Positions 45,596 to 54,869 are shown, numbered from the stretch's first letter. The stretch is 64,000 bases of DNA from Gammaproteobacteria bacterium (GCA_009840305.1 VXNY01000016.1:39320-103319); one strand, 5' to 3'. The notes: generated by a model from the sequence alone, not told the origin. Program-made: numbers and translations.

Positions 45596-47500
45596 ATGAA
45601 CCAGAATCCGATGAAAAAAGCAATTGCAATCTCCGTAATTCTTCTAACCTCAGGAATTGTCATAGGGGGCGGAGGCACGTATTTAGTACATCTTGCGAAC
45701 GCCCATCAGCGTTGGCCTGTGCATGGCGATACCATCAATCAAATTGATCCGCGAGAGCAATATACTGCGGATGAAACACAAGAAAAGAAGCTTCCCACTG
45801 TCAGTCAATTGGACGACTTATTAAGAGATTCTTCATTACGAAATAACACATTTCAGAGCAAACTTGAGGTCTATACCTACGTTTCTGGCTTGTCTGAACA
45901 ACAAGTATCTGACGAACTCCAGCGTTCCCTGAGTAATTCAGATGAGTTTTCGCGCCGAGTCCTCGGAGAATTGCAGATTGCCCTCTTGGAGAAACTAGTA
46001 TTTTTAAATCCGGTTGCAGCTAAGGAATTTGCCTTAAAGCAGGAAGATTTGGATGCAGAGTTTTTGACGTTGGAGTCGTGGAGCTCGTTCCAAAATTCCT
46101 CTCCAAATACAGACACAGATATAGTTGGTATGCCTTTAGTTCAGGGTGTATTTAAAGAGTGGGCACTGAGTGATCTAGACACCGCCATCAACAATGCTAA
46201 ATCCCTCAACGAAGATGCCAGGAACAATGCACTTGTTGGAATTCTCGCTTCACTTTCCGGAGAGTCATTGGCGACCCATCGCAAAATTGCTAAACAATTG
46301 GGTCATGAAAAACAGGGATTCGACTCATACATTATGTCGTATCGTGCAACGAGTGTCGATGATCCCAAAGATAGTTGGGAAAAAGTGATCAATCTCATTG
46401 ATGCTGACAGTTATGAACAGCGTCAAGTCTTGGCCAACATCGCGGTGCAGTGGTACGAGCAAGATGGGATCGATGTAGTCGAAGACATTAATGCTGGTTC
46501 CTTGGACGAAAGCGTTAAATCTGCCGTAGTCGATGCAGTACTAGGTGCAGCGGCGAAGGCAAACCCCCAAGAAGCATTTCAATACGCTCAGACAATTCCG
46601 ATCGACGGATACTTTTCGAGACCTATGCGTGAGGTCATTCGAATATGGGCGTCAACTGACCCTCAAGCTGCTTTTCAAGCAGCCACCAGTGTTGAACAAA
46701 GCTCACAGCGAGAATACCTTCAAGGGACTGTCGTCACGGTCTGGGCTTCAAACGACCCCTATTCCGTCTTAGAAAATTCAGAGACTCTTCCAATGCAGAT
46801 CCGGGACGAGGGAATATCGAACGCGATTGAAAAAATCGCTCAATCCTCACCACAAAAAGCTGCTGAACTAGCATTAGAGCAAGGTGATGGCTTCATGGGT
46901 GCTTTAAACTTTATGCTCCCAACTGCAGTCATGCTAAATTGGGTCAGACAAGACGCGGAAGCTGCAGAAAATTGGGTCTTCAACGGACCTGTCAGTGAGG
47001 AGAAACGAGATAATTGGACTCGTGCGTTCGTGAGTAATTTGGTTCATTCAGATCCCCGCCGCGCTTTTGAGCTAGCTTTAGAACAACCAAAAGCTGAAGG
47101 CGGACTTGCGGCGTGGTTGCCCGCATTGGAAGTACAAATTTTCGATCAAATAGTTTATACCGATCTCGATTTAGCGCTTGAACTGTTACCTAAAGTTCCC
47201 GAAGGCGAGTCACGATCTAGCGCATATTCCTCTGTAGCTAGTGAATATATCAACCGAGGCAACTCTGACAAAGCAATAAATCTTGGATTGCAGTTATCCT
47301 CTGACGAGCAAGCAAGTTACTTTCAGAACATCGCGTATACATGGTCTAGTATAGATCCAGCCGGATTGGTAGAGTCATTTAAGAATATACCTACCCCTGA
47401 GTTGCGTTCAAGCTTAGCTCAAGAGTTTACGAGCGGTTGGATGAAAGAGAATTTCACCGACGCCCAACTCGATGTACTAAAGCAATATCTCAGTGATTAG
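45596..47500 (+). CDS. Solenoid paralogue D: membrane-anchored helical-repeat protein
   Basis: 634 residues. Signal anchor near 8-32 with LLTSGIVIGGGGTYLVHLA, nearly the same as in F. N-terminal module FQSKLEVYTYVSGLSEQQV, then repeats WASTDPQAAF and WASNDPYSVL exactly 32 residues apart, SDPRRAFELALEQP, DLDLALELLPKVPEG, WSSIDPAGLVESFKNIP, and the end FTDAQLDVLKQYLSD. Second gene of the C-D cassette, 118 bases after C. A second ATG (codon 6, MKKAIA) could be the true start, as it matches F. No ribosome site is evident. Function unknown. Confidence 0.86.
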   Translation: MNQNPMKKAIAISVILLTSGIVIGGGGTYLVHLANAHQRWPVHGDTINQIDPREQYTADETQEKKLPTVSQLDDLLRDSSLRNNTFQSKLEVYTYVSGLSEQQVSDELQRSLSNSDEFSRRVLGELQIALLEKLVFLNPVAAKEFALKQEDLDAEFLTLESWSSFQNSSPNTDTDIVGMPLVQGVFKEWALSDLDTAINNAKSLNEDARNNALVGILASLSGESLATHRKIAKQLGHEKQGFDSYIMSYRATSVDDPKDSWEKVINLIDADSYEQRQVLANIAVQWYEQDGIDVVEDINAGSLDESVKSAVVDAVLGAAAKANPQEAFQYAQTIPIDGYFSRPMREVIRIWASTDPQAAFQAATSVEQSSQREYLQGTVVTVWASNDPYSVLENSETLPMQIRDEGISNAIEKIAQSSPQKAAELALEQGDGFMGALNFMLPTAVMLNWVRQDAEAAENWVFNGPVSEEKRDNWTRAFVSNLVHSDPRRAFELALEQPKAEGGLAAWLPALEVQIFDQIVYTDLDLALELLPKVPEGESRSSAYSSVASEYINRGNSDKAINLGLQLSSDEQASYFQNIAYTWSSIDPAGLVESFKNIPTPELRSSLAQEFTSGWMKENFTDAQLDVLKQYLSD

Positions 47501-47866
47501 GAATAAACCAGTGCGACTTTGGGGACTGAGTCTATAGAACTACAGTCACCACAACTGTTTCGTAGGCGCGCAACTCTGTGTCGGAAGCTATTTTCATGCG
47601 AGGAGAATCCTACATCCACGCGAAGTGCTGTAAGCGCTTGATTGGCGACTGTCGACGGCGTATGAATTGACAGACTGTAGAGCATCGTTTTCAAGCAAGC
47701 CCCAAAATTTAACATGCATCAAACTCAGCGAACGTTAGGATCGTTCGTTCGCCAAACATTCAAACTCTACTTCATCCTTGTACATTTGAAGTTCCTGGTT
47801 GGCTAGAAGTTGTGTTGTCGTCGGTTAATACATTGAATTTGAGCGCAAGTTCATAACCAAGTTTTT
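47501..47866. other. Spacer between the two solenoid cassettes
   Basis: About 370 bases between genes D and E with no credible coding frame. Except for its right end, which is the conserved leader of gene E, it shows no clear likeness to the corresponding region before gene C. Confidence 0.5.
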
Positions 47867-47912
47867 CCCGATATAATTTTTGGGATCTTAAAGATATCCA
47901 GAATGTAGTTCC
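47867..47912 (+). promoter_or_regulatory. Conserved leader of solenoid gene E with TATAAT
   Basis: TATAAT at 47872-47877, 35 bases before the ATG, the same spacing as at gene C. The leader aligns base by base with that of C. As there, no clear -35 box and no strong ribosome site. Confidence 0.5.
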
Positions 47913-49823
47913 ATGCAGAATCTATTCTCGCGTTCTCTAATCCTTTTGGCTGGTTTGTTAATAGGGATCCTTGCTGTCACAGGTGTTCTCATATTACTCC
48001 CAGATAATGAGACTTCTTCAGATTCAGAGTACCTAGAGAAGCAACCACTTTGGGATAGTGAAGGGAAATCCGATTCGACGAGTCCGGTTGGTAGCGACTC
48101 AATCCCCTCCAACATCAACGATTTAGTCTTTCCTATTCACGCCTTCGAACTCAAGATGTCAATTGTGTCTTGGGTCCAAACGCTTTCAGAAAATCAAATC
48201 TTAGATTGGCTCCAGCAATCCATCGAACCGTCTTGGATTGTTACCGATGCAAATCGGCATGAACTACAAACTGCACTCCTACAGAAACTTGTAACAACAG
48301 CCCCGGAAAGAGCGTTTGAATTTGCATGGTCGGTAGACGATGAAAGAAAACTTGGTATCGCTTCCATCGTAATACGGGAATGGGCTAGTGTCGATCTAGA
48401 GGGTGTGATCGCTCATGTCAATGGAATGGGTCCAGGGGAATCTTCTTATTTTCCACAAACCATAGTAGCAGCGCGAGGCGACTTGAATTTAGATCAACAA
48501 CGTGAAATCGCAATAAAGCTCGGAGATGAGAGCTATGCATTTTCCAATTACTTTCAAAATCTTACTGGGGGAAAAATTGAAAACCCAAAGGAAATTTGGT
48601 ACGAAATAAGCAACCTAGCGAACGACGAAGGTATGGAAGAAGTATCTGGCTATGCCCTAGGCAGAGTCGCGATTGCATGGGTAGAGAAAGAAGGAAAGGC
48701 AGTCTTAGACGAAATTGTGTCTTCGATGTCCTCAGACTCAGAGTACCATTCCGCACTACCACAAGTATTTAGAGCTTTAGCAGCCGACGAACCAGAGGAA
48801 ATTTTTGACTACATATTACAGAATCTTGGAGATCAAGCACCCGAAGTTTTAGAACGGAGTAGAATCGCGTACGACTGGGCGCACAAAGACCCTCATGGTC
48901 TACTATCTCGGGTGGAGTCTCTGCCGGCGAGTAGATATCGGCGAAACATAATCTCCAGCGCGGTTTACCAATGGGCAACTAAAAACCCGCAACAGCTTCT
49001 TAGTAATTTAGAGCTCATACCACAGGAGCACCAAGAAGACGCAAGTCGTAATGCAATCCGAAAGCTGGCAAGCACTTCGCCTTCGAAAGCCGCGAAGTAC
49101 GTATTACAAATTTCGGATTATTCGACGCAGCTCTCCGTTGCAAGTACTCTAGTTCAAGATTGGTCCTACCAAGAAGCCGGTGCTGCTACAGATTGGGTGT
49201 ATGGCTTACCCGAGAGTGAACCGCTGCGCTCTGCACTCATTCAACCTCTCATTCAAGCACTGGTATACACTGATCCCAGAGAGGCCTTTCAACTTGCACT
49301 CGAACAACCGGTCAATGAGCAACTAGACGATCCGCTCTCGGTTAGAGGCTTTGAGGTTTCAATTCTTAGCGTGATCGCGTACAACGATTTGGACCTAGCG
49401 ATTGAGTTGTTACCTCAAGTGAGAGATCGCGGTCAGAGTAAGGCATTAGCATACGCTACCATAGCATCATCGTTGATTGAGAGAGGCGAAACTCAACAAG
49501 CTATGAACCTAGGGAAGCAATTGCCAAATCAACAACAAACGCATTACTATCGGCGCATAGCTTCCAGCTGGATGTTGCAGGACTCCAAAGGACTGTTGAA
49601 AGCAATTGAAGATTTTCCCACGAACGAGACCAAATCCAGAATTGCACTGCAGGTCCACATGTTTGACAAAATGATGCAAACTTATTCGGCTGATGAACTT
49701 GCGAGTGTAGACAAATACCTTACTGAAGAAGATCGAAAAAACCTTGAAGCGATCCGAGATATCGATTTGATGAATCCATCGGAAGAAGAACGAAAAGTGC
49801 TTGAAGAGCTGTTTCCTTATTAA
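47913..49823 (+). CDS. Solenoid paralogue E: membrane-anchored helical-repeat protein
   Basis: 636 residues, closest relative of C. Signal anchor LILLAGLLIGILAVTGVLILL near 9-29; module ELKMSIVSWVQTLSENQIL; conserved RHELQTALLQKL; blocks REIAIKLGDESYAF, WAHKDPHGLL, WATKNPQQLL, YTDPREAFQLALEQP, DLDLAIELLPQV; end YSADELASVDKYL followed by the E/C-specific tail EEERKVLEELFPY. Blocks such as GDESYAF-NYFQNLT are almost identical to C at protein and DNA level, showing a recent tandem duplication. Function unknown. Confidence 0.86.
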   Translation: MQNLFSRSLILLAGLLIGILAVTGVLILLPDNETSSDSEYLEKQPLWDSEGKSDSTSPVGSDSIPSNINDLVFPIHAFELKMSIVSWVQTLSENQILDWLQQSIEPSWIVTDANRHELQTALLQKLVTTAPERAFEFAWSVDDERKLGIASIVIREWASVDLEGVIAHVNGMGPGESSYFPQTIVAARGDLNLDQQREIAIKLGDESYAFSNYFQNLTGGKIENPKEIWYEISNLANDEGMEEVSGYALGRVAIAWVEKEGKAVLDEIVSSMSSDSEYHSALPQVFRALAADEPEEIFDYILQNLGDQAPEVLERSRIAYDWAHKDPHGLLSRVESLPASRYRRNIISSAVYQWATKNPQQLLSNLELIPQEHQEDASRNAIRKLASTSPSKAAKYVLQISDYSTQLSVASTLVQDWSYQEAGAATDWVYGLPESEPLRSALIQPLIQALVYTDPREAFQLALEQPVNEQLDDPLSVRGFEVSILSVIAYNDLDLAIELLPQVRDRGQSKALAYATIASSLIERGETQQAMNLGKQLPNQQQTHYYRRIASSWMLQDSKGLLKAIEDFPTNETKSRIALQVHMFDKMMQTYSADELASVDKYLTEEDRKNLEAIRDIDLMNPSEEERKVLEELFPY

Positions 49824-49948
49824 CTTGTTGTGCCCTGCTCGATGAATACGCTTTTGTGAAGAGCACTTTGCCATCCCTCATGATCATAAATAGCTGTAGT
49901 GCTTTGTGCAGAAGTACCAAATACCTAACCCGAACGAGTTAGCTTCCG

Positions 49949-51919
49949 ATGAAAAAAATTAATTCAATCCCTCTACTTCTTCTAACCTCAGGAATTTTGT
50001 TAGGCGGCTTCGGTACCTATTTCGTACATCTCGCCACGTCGACTGAAGATGGTTCTGATCCGTCACAGAGCGTCATCGCAGAACAAACAAACGGAACTCT
50101 TCCTACCGTACAGTCCGAGATGGATGAAGTCCGAGACACAAAGTCGACTAATACCTCACACTTGGCAGACGCGATTGAAGACCCTTCTCTACAAAGAAAC
50201 GCGTTTCAACGCACACTTGCAGTCTATTCCTACGTCGCGAGCTTATCTGAGCTACAAATCACAGAGGAGTTAGAACGTACTTCCGATCCCGCACATGTGC
50301 TTTCATCTCGCGTCCTCAAGGAATTGCACACTGCTCTCATAGAAAGATTGGCGGTTTTAAATCCTGTCGCAGCACTGAAATTTTCCTTAGATAACAACGA
50401 TTTTGGTAATGATTCTGTCATGCCCAACACCTTAGGCACACACACGTACGCGAGCGAATATGGGACATTTACCCGCGTAGTCAACCCGTTAGACCCACAA
50501 ACGTACGCGCCTGCAGACACGGACAGTGAAATCATGCCCGTCGTGCGAAGCGTGTTCAAAGATTGGGCACTAAGAGACTTAGATGATGCTGTTGAAAATG
50601 CTAAGTCACTCGATTCGGACCCTAAATTGAATGCGCTCGCTGGAATTCTTACCACGCTGTCCGGGAAGCCATTCGCAACTTTTCGCGACATCGCGAAAAC
50701 GTTGGGAGACGAAGACCAAGGTATAGATGCATATGTGCTGTCACTTCGCACCGCTACTGTCGATGACCCTAAAGCCATTTGGACTGAATTGATGAGTCTT
50801 GTTAAACCCGACCAGTACGATAAGATGCGGGTTTTTGGAAACATCGCGGAGCAGTGGTACGAAAAAGATGGCGTACGTGTCCTCGACCAGATAAATGCAA
50901 CGCCATTGGAAGAATTTCATAAGAGAAATATAGTTGACCGCGTACTTCGTTTAGCGGCAACCAACAACCCGCAGGAGGCGTTTCAATATGCGCAAACACT
51001 TCCAACAGAGAAAGGATTCCCATCGGCTTTGGCTCTAGTCATGGTCGTTGATATTTGGGCCGAAACCGATCCGCAAGCAGCATATCACTCGGTCACCAGA
51101 ATTGAACAGCTTCGGGAACGTGAATCACTACAAACGAGTGTAGTAAGCAAATGGGCTGCAAACGAACCCTACTACTATATGGAAAATCTCGACAACTTTC
51201 CTACCCATACTCGAGTCATGGGAATCACGAGCGCGCTTGGAACAATTGCTCAAACATCACCACAGGAAGCTGCGGAACTTGCACTAGATCAAAAAGACGA
51301 AGGTTTAATAGATATGTTGAGTGCTATGCTCCCAGGTGTAGTACTACGACACTGGGTCGATCAAGATGTTGAGGCCGCGGTAAACTGGGTAACCGGCGGG
51401 CCTGTGCCAGAAGACAAACAGTCCAGTTGGGTTCGTGCGCTAACAACAATACTAGTTCGCTCAGATCCCCGCCGAGCGTTCGAAATAGCTTTAAAACAAC
51501 CGAAAGCCGAAGGAGGATTAGAGGCGTTTCAACCGGCACTAGAAGCAGCACTCATCGACCAAATAGTTTATCGTGATCTAGATCTTGCGGTTGAACTATT
51601 ACCGAAAGTTCCGGAAGGAAAATCGCGATCCGAGGCATATGCCTCCGTAGGAAGTAAATATATTGACCAAGGCGAATTTGATAAAGCCGTAAACCTAGGG
51701 TTGCAGTTAACCCCCGCGGAGCAAGCGCAGTACTATCAGAGTATTACATCTACATGGGCGAGAATAGATCCGGGCGGATTGGTTGAATCAATTAAGGATT
51801 TACCTACCTCTGAAATTCGTTCAAGTATAGCTCAAGAGTTGTCGAGCCGTTGGATGAAACAGAATTTCACTGATGCCCAACTGGAAGAACTGAAGCAATA
51901 TATGGGCGACACAGACTGA
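49949..51919 (+). CDS. Solenoid paralogue F: membrane-anchored helical-repeat protein
   Basis: 656 residues, closest relative of D. Signal anchor PLLLLTSGILLGGFGTYFVHLA near 8-29; module FQRTLAVYSYVASLSELQI; VFKDWALRDLDDAVENAKSL; repeats NPQEAFQYAQTLPTEKG, WAETDPQAAY, SDPRRAFEIALKQPKAEGG, DLDLAVELLPKVPEGKSR; end FTDAQLEELKQYMGDTD. Relative to D it carries about 20 extra residues around 155-180. Last gene of the array; a 201-base gap separates it from the monooxygenase. Function unknown. Confidence 0.86.
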   Translation: MKKINSIPLLLLTSGILLGGFGTYFVHLATSTEDGSDPSQSVIAEQTNGTLPTVQSEMDEVRDTKSTNTSHLADAIEDPSLQRNAFQRTLAVYSYVASLSELQITEELERTSDPAHVLSSRVLKELHTALIERLAVLNPVAALKFSLDNNDFGNDSVMPNTLGTHTYASEYGTFTRVVNPLDPQTYAPADTDSEIMPVVRSVFKDWALRDLDDAVENAKSLDSDPKLNALAGILTTLSGKPFATFRDIAKTLGDEDQGIDAYVLSLRTATVDDPKAIWTELMSLVKPDQYDKMRVFGNIAEQWYEKDGVRVLDQINATPLEEFHKRNIVDRVLRLAATNNPQEAFQYAQTLPTEKGFPSALALVMVVDIWAETDPQAAYHSVTRIEQLRERESLQTSVVSKWAANEPYYYMENLDNFPTHTRVMGITSALGTIAQTSPQEAAELALDQKDEGLIDMLSAMLPGVVLRHWVDQDVEAAVNWVTGGPVPEDKQSSWVRALTTILVRSDPRRAFEIALKQPKAEGGLEAFQPALEAALIDQIVYRDLDLAVELLPKVPEGKSRSEAYASVGSKYIDQGEFDKAVNLGLQLTPAEQAQYYQSITSTWARIDPGGLVESIKDLPTSEIRSSIAQELSSRWMKQNFTDAQLEELKQYMGDTD

Positions 51920-52120
51920 GAGTTTTTGGATAGTCAAGATTGAGTTCGAATACATCAGTCGCGTGTCGTATTTTGCTTAGGGAAAGACACGCAGCCTAGA
52001 CTCCGCTCTGAAGCGTACTCTATGGGTCGAGTTACTAGCTAGCTAGGAAGAATACTTAATCTCGACTCGGCTCTGATGACTCAGAACAGACGGCGGCCAC
52101 ACGATCAGCACAGTATTTGT

Positions 52121-52426
52121 TTAAGTCAAAACCGCTTCAAATAGTTCTAGTTGAGGTCCCGTCAAGTAGGTTCCTTGTGGAGCGCTCCTTTGAGCGTGCG
52201 CCTTACGAAAAGCCTCCGATTCAGTCCAAGCTTCAAACGCATCTTTTGATTTCCAGATCGTATGCGACGCATACAAAACATGATCTTCGAAACGGGGTCC
52301 TCTGAGCAGAGCAAAGCTTCGAAAACCAGGTACTTCGTCTAAGTAGGATTCTCTTTGTCTCCACGTCTCGACAAACTCTTCTTCCAGAGCTGGATTGATT
52401 CGAAAGCGATTCATAGCGATGAACAT
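52121..52426 (-). CDS. HmoA-like antibiotic biosynthesis monooxygenase domain protein
   Basis: 101 residues from the ATG at 52426 (MFIAMNRFRINP); an upstream TTG frame extends to 52480 but is not family-like. It has the ABM fold signature of the HmoA/IsdG-like heme-degrading group: FVETWRQRESYLDEVPGF, ASHTIWKSKDAFEAW and SEAFRKAH. Whether it degrades heme cannot be told. In the past it was probably next to a P450 gene: a P450 3' remnant lies just upstream, and the beginning of a second copy of this gene may survive near 54610-54630. Confidence 0.85.
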   Translation of the reverse strand: MFIAMNRFRINPALEEEFVETWRQRESYLDEVPGFRSFALLRGPRFEDHVLYASHTIWKSKDAFEAWTESEAFRKAHAQRSAPQGTYLTGPQLELFEAVLT

Positions 52427-52439
52427 ATGAGTATCCTTG

Positions 52440-52684
52440 GACTCAGTTTGTTGAGGGAATGCAAGAGCAAAGCTCCGCACAAAATGTCATTTTAGTTTTG
52501 GTGTCGACCACGTGCGACTGAACTAAATTTGGTTCCTAAATAAGTGGTCACTCGTAGTTCTGCCTCCCTTCATGACACCCTACTTGCTTTGCAATCGTAC
52601 CGGTAATTTTGTAACACTGTGAAGGAAACTTGACCACTGGAACTCCAGCGCCCCGACTATTTCAACACGATTGAAGCGCTGCAA
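52440..52684. repeat. Direct repeat copy 1 (P450 3' end and flank)
   Basis: Same orientation and sequence as 54628-54869, about four-fifths identical by eye. Core from AGAGCAAAGCTCCGC (52464) to GAAGCGCTGCAA (52684). Weaker similarity may extend leftwards into the start of the monooxygenase gene. Confidence 0.8.
52580..52684 (-). pseudogene. 3' fragment of a cytochrome P450 gene
   Basis: 34 codons plus stop, in frame, matching the C-terminus of the intact P450 at 54765: 28 of 34 residues are identical (for example FQWSSFLH and TKLPVRLQ). Similarity stops abruptly upstream of the LQRF residues, where a stop codon soon follows in frame. No P450 heme motif or start belongs to it, so it is a remnant of a duplicated gene. 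The substitutions are conservative, which suggests it was under selection before being cut. Confidence 0.8.
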
Positions 52685-53687
52685 GTCTACGGTAGTAGTT
52701 TCTATACGTAGAGAATTTAAGGTAATTCCGGAGCTGGATCTGTTTTGTCATAATTTTCGTGCTCGGCGACCAAACCAATTCTCGGTGGTTGAACTGTTTT
52801 CCCACAAAGTGATCAATTGATGCATGTCCACCTAGTGGCTCAGAGAGAAAAGGGTCCGAGCATTTCAGATAGCGGTTCGAACTCAGCGAGTCGTACAAAT
52901 CATTCATCACTTGGTTCCCGGTTCTTAAGGAACATTGAAAAATATAGTTTTGATGAGGTGGTAAATTCTCCAGGGAGATCTCAACGTGTTAATCACAACC
53001 AGGACTCCTTAGCAGTCGAGACACTGAGATTGAGTAAATGAACAAATCTGGTCTAAAGGCAATAGACTTTCTTTACGCGAGGTATTGGCATAGCCGCATG
53101 ACCAATGGTCGAAATCTCCGTGTGTTCAATGCAGTTGTCAATGTACGTGCCTGTCGCGAGAATCGATGCAACTACAACTATGAGCCAGGTTCGGAACATG
53201 CGAGAACAATTTCATACCTCGAATTACGATACGTGCCAAAGAGTATGAATATTCATAAAGAATGTTGACGAAATAGAATTGAGTTCAATTTAGAATGTCA
53301 CGCAAATTTCTGTATAGGGTTACCAAAGTACAAATCGTGCTATAAATTCATCTAAGACTTAATCTCATCAGCTGAATTACATTTATCGTTTTAAATTATT
53401 TGATTGATTTGTCCACAATTTATTCCCATATAAATCACTTTGGTTTGACAAACCATATGTTTTGGAGACAATAAATATTTAGCATCTTTAAGTGATATTT
53501 TTTTACTAAGTATTAGTGTTTGTTATCCGAATACAAGTCTAATGCTTCGCGCACATAATATAGAAGCTAGTAACATCTTACTTTTCGATTATATTGGAAC
53601 TACCCTTTCTATTGTGTTTTGTAAGCTCTGCGGTTCAATTTCCATATATAATGGGAACGATCACGATTTAACTCTAGGTTGCTCACT
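52685..53687. other. AT-rich non-coding region
   Basis: About 1 kb without a gene I can support. From about 53280 on it becomes distinctly AT-rich. Short open frames (52662-52910 minus, 52817-53041 plus, 53038-53268 plus) have no recognisable motifs or ribosome sites. A TATAAT at 53647-53652 could be the -10 box of the next gene. Confidence 0.5.
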
Positions 53688-54587
53688 GTGAAGAAATACA
53701 CATCGACCATAATCGCAGTCTGTGTCCTTACGTGTACGATTCAGCTAATCACGCAAGAAACTACAGACACAGAGGAAGCTGCTTCTGACAGTTCGAACGA
53801 TAAAGTCATGAAGGAAACAATCCTCGAAAATTTCGTTGGTCCAATGAAGAAGTATCTTCGTCGTCTAGGAGTTTCTGAAGACACAATAGAAAGTCTGGAT
53901 AATCTTCAGTATCAATCTCTCGATGCCGAAGATTTAAGAATAGAGGAAGGAATTCAAATGCTAGAAGAACTGATACCAAAGTTACAAGGTCTATCTAGTA
54001 CTTGGAAGTCTCTCGAACCCATGACCGTGTTTTCTCTACTTATAATTTCTATTGCAGAATATCATAAGTTGCCAGACGAAAAACTGCAAGAGTTGACAAC
54101 CGCGATCAATCAGTATATTGATGTAGCATCCCAACATGAACACAAACTTGTGAACATAATTACGAACCATTATTTCAGAACTTTAGTTGGGTACTATAAG
54201 CGAATGCGAGAAGACCTCACTCCGTGGGAAAGTGATAAGGAAGAGTTATTACAAATACGCGTGAAATTGTTGTTGGAAAATTCTAATGCGGACACGAGAA
54301 AGATTGATAAATTTGTATCGTGTGTCGCCGAAACGCATAGAAAAGTTGACAAAGGCTTTAACAAACTATTTTCTTCTTTAACAAACGCTTTGGAAAAATC
54401 AGTGAGTGCCATTCCTAAATTAGAACGTATCGACGACGAACGTTCTAAAAAATTCAAAATTTCAAACAAGATTAATAATGCAATTGTACCTCGACCAGTC
54501 AGCAAAATTGGGTCTATAGTCTCAAAAATGACTGCTCGGAATTGTCATGGTGTTGTCGATGTTGAAAGTATTAAATTAGACTACTAA
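53688..54587 (+). CDS. Orphan secreted or membrane-tethered helical protein
   Basis: 299 residues from the GTG at 53688 (a TTG three codons upstream is also open). The N-terminus KKYTSTIIAVCVLTCTIQLI is a signal peptide or anchor; VLTC is not a good lipobox. The rest is charged and helical (EAASDSSNDKVMKETIL; LRRLGVSEDTIESLDNL; KLQGLSSTWKSL), rich in Lys, Glu, Asn and Ile. No family recognised. Codon usage and base composition are more AT-rich than the neighbours, suggesting foreign origin. It lies between the two copies of the P450 direct repeat. TATAAT lies 35 bases upstream. Confidence 0.65.
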   Translation: MKKYTSTIIAVCVLTCTIQLITQETTDTEEAASDSSNDKVMKETILENFVGPMKKYLRRLGVSEDTIESLDNLQYQSLDAEDLRIEEGIQMLEELIPKLQGLSSTWKSLEPMTVFSLLIISIAEYHKLPDEKLQELTTAINQYIDVASQHEHKLVNIITNHYFRTLVGYYKRMREDLTPWESDKEELLQIRVKLLLENSNADTRKIDKFVSCVAETHRKVDKGFNKLFSSLTNALEKSVSAIPKLERIDDERSKKFKISNKINNAIVPRPVSKIGSIVSKMTARNCHGVVDVESIKLDY

Positions 54588-54627
54588 TTGCCTAATCTCG
54601 ATCGCTATCAACATGTAGGTATCACCA

Positions 54628-54869
54628 GACTCCGTTTGTAGATTAAAAGAGCAAGGCTCCGCGCCAACTGTCATTTTAGTTTTGAAATCAACTACGTGCG
54701 ACTGAACTAAATTAGGTCACCGAGTCGGAGGTCACCTGGTAGTTCTGCATCCCTTCATGACACGCTACTTGTGCTGTAATCGTACCGGTAATTTGGTAAT
54801 GCCGTGAAGGAAACTTGACCATTGGAACTTCGGTGCCCCGACTATTTCGACACGTTTGAAGCGCTGCAA
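54628..54869. repeat. Direct repeat copy 2 (P450 3' end and flank)
   Basis: Partner of 52440-52684, 2.18 kb away. It includes the last ~35 codons of the intact P450 and about 135 bases beyond its stop. Bases 54611-54627 resemble the start of the monooxygenase gene, weakly. Confidence 0.8.

Larger units (their letters stand above)
43443..47500 (+). repeat. Tandem duplication, left cassette (genes C and D)
   Basis: Two-gene unit, leader plus C plus D. It is repeated as leader plus E plus F with an offset of about 4.4 kb (C to E 4424 bases, D to F 4353). Homology is visible in protein and in DNA (for example the run AACGTGAAATCGCAA in both C and E). Confidence 0.8.
47867..51919 (+). repeat. Tandem duplication, right cassette (genes E and F)
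   Basis: Right-hand copy of the C-D cassette, same order and orientation and nearly the same gene spacing (about 125 bases between the two genes). Confidence 0.8.

Noticed and set aside
50230..50844. 204-codon open frame antisense to solenoid gene F
   Set aside because: Serine-rich low-information protein that is a shadow of the F coding frame; no equivalent is evident in gene D, the paralogue.
36754..51919. Solenoid genes as TPR or Sel1 proteins
   Set aside because: The repeats are 32-33 residues and helical but do not show the TPR (W-LG-Y-A-P) or Sel1 consensus; W-x(3)-DP-x-A is different. I kept them as an unassigned family.
52662..52910. 82-codon open frame on the minus strand next to the P450 fragment
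   Set aside because: It is not in the frame of the P450 remnant and shows no P450 motif; no ribosome site. Probably chance.
53038..53268. 76-codon open frame on the plus strand in the AT-rich region
   Set aside because: ATG start but no ribosome site, no family likeness and unusual composition.
52440..54869. Direct repeats as ends of a transposon
   Set aside because: No transposase gene lies between them, no terminal inverted repeats, and the repeat contains part of a P450 gene, so a duplication explains it better.
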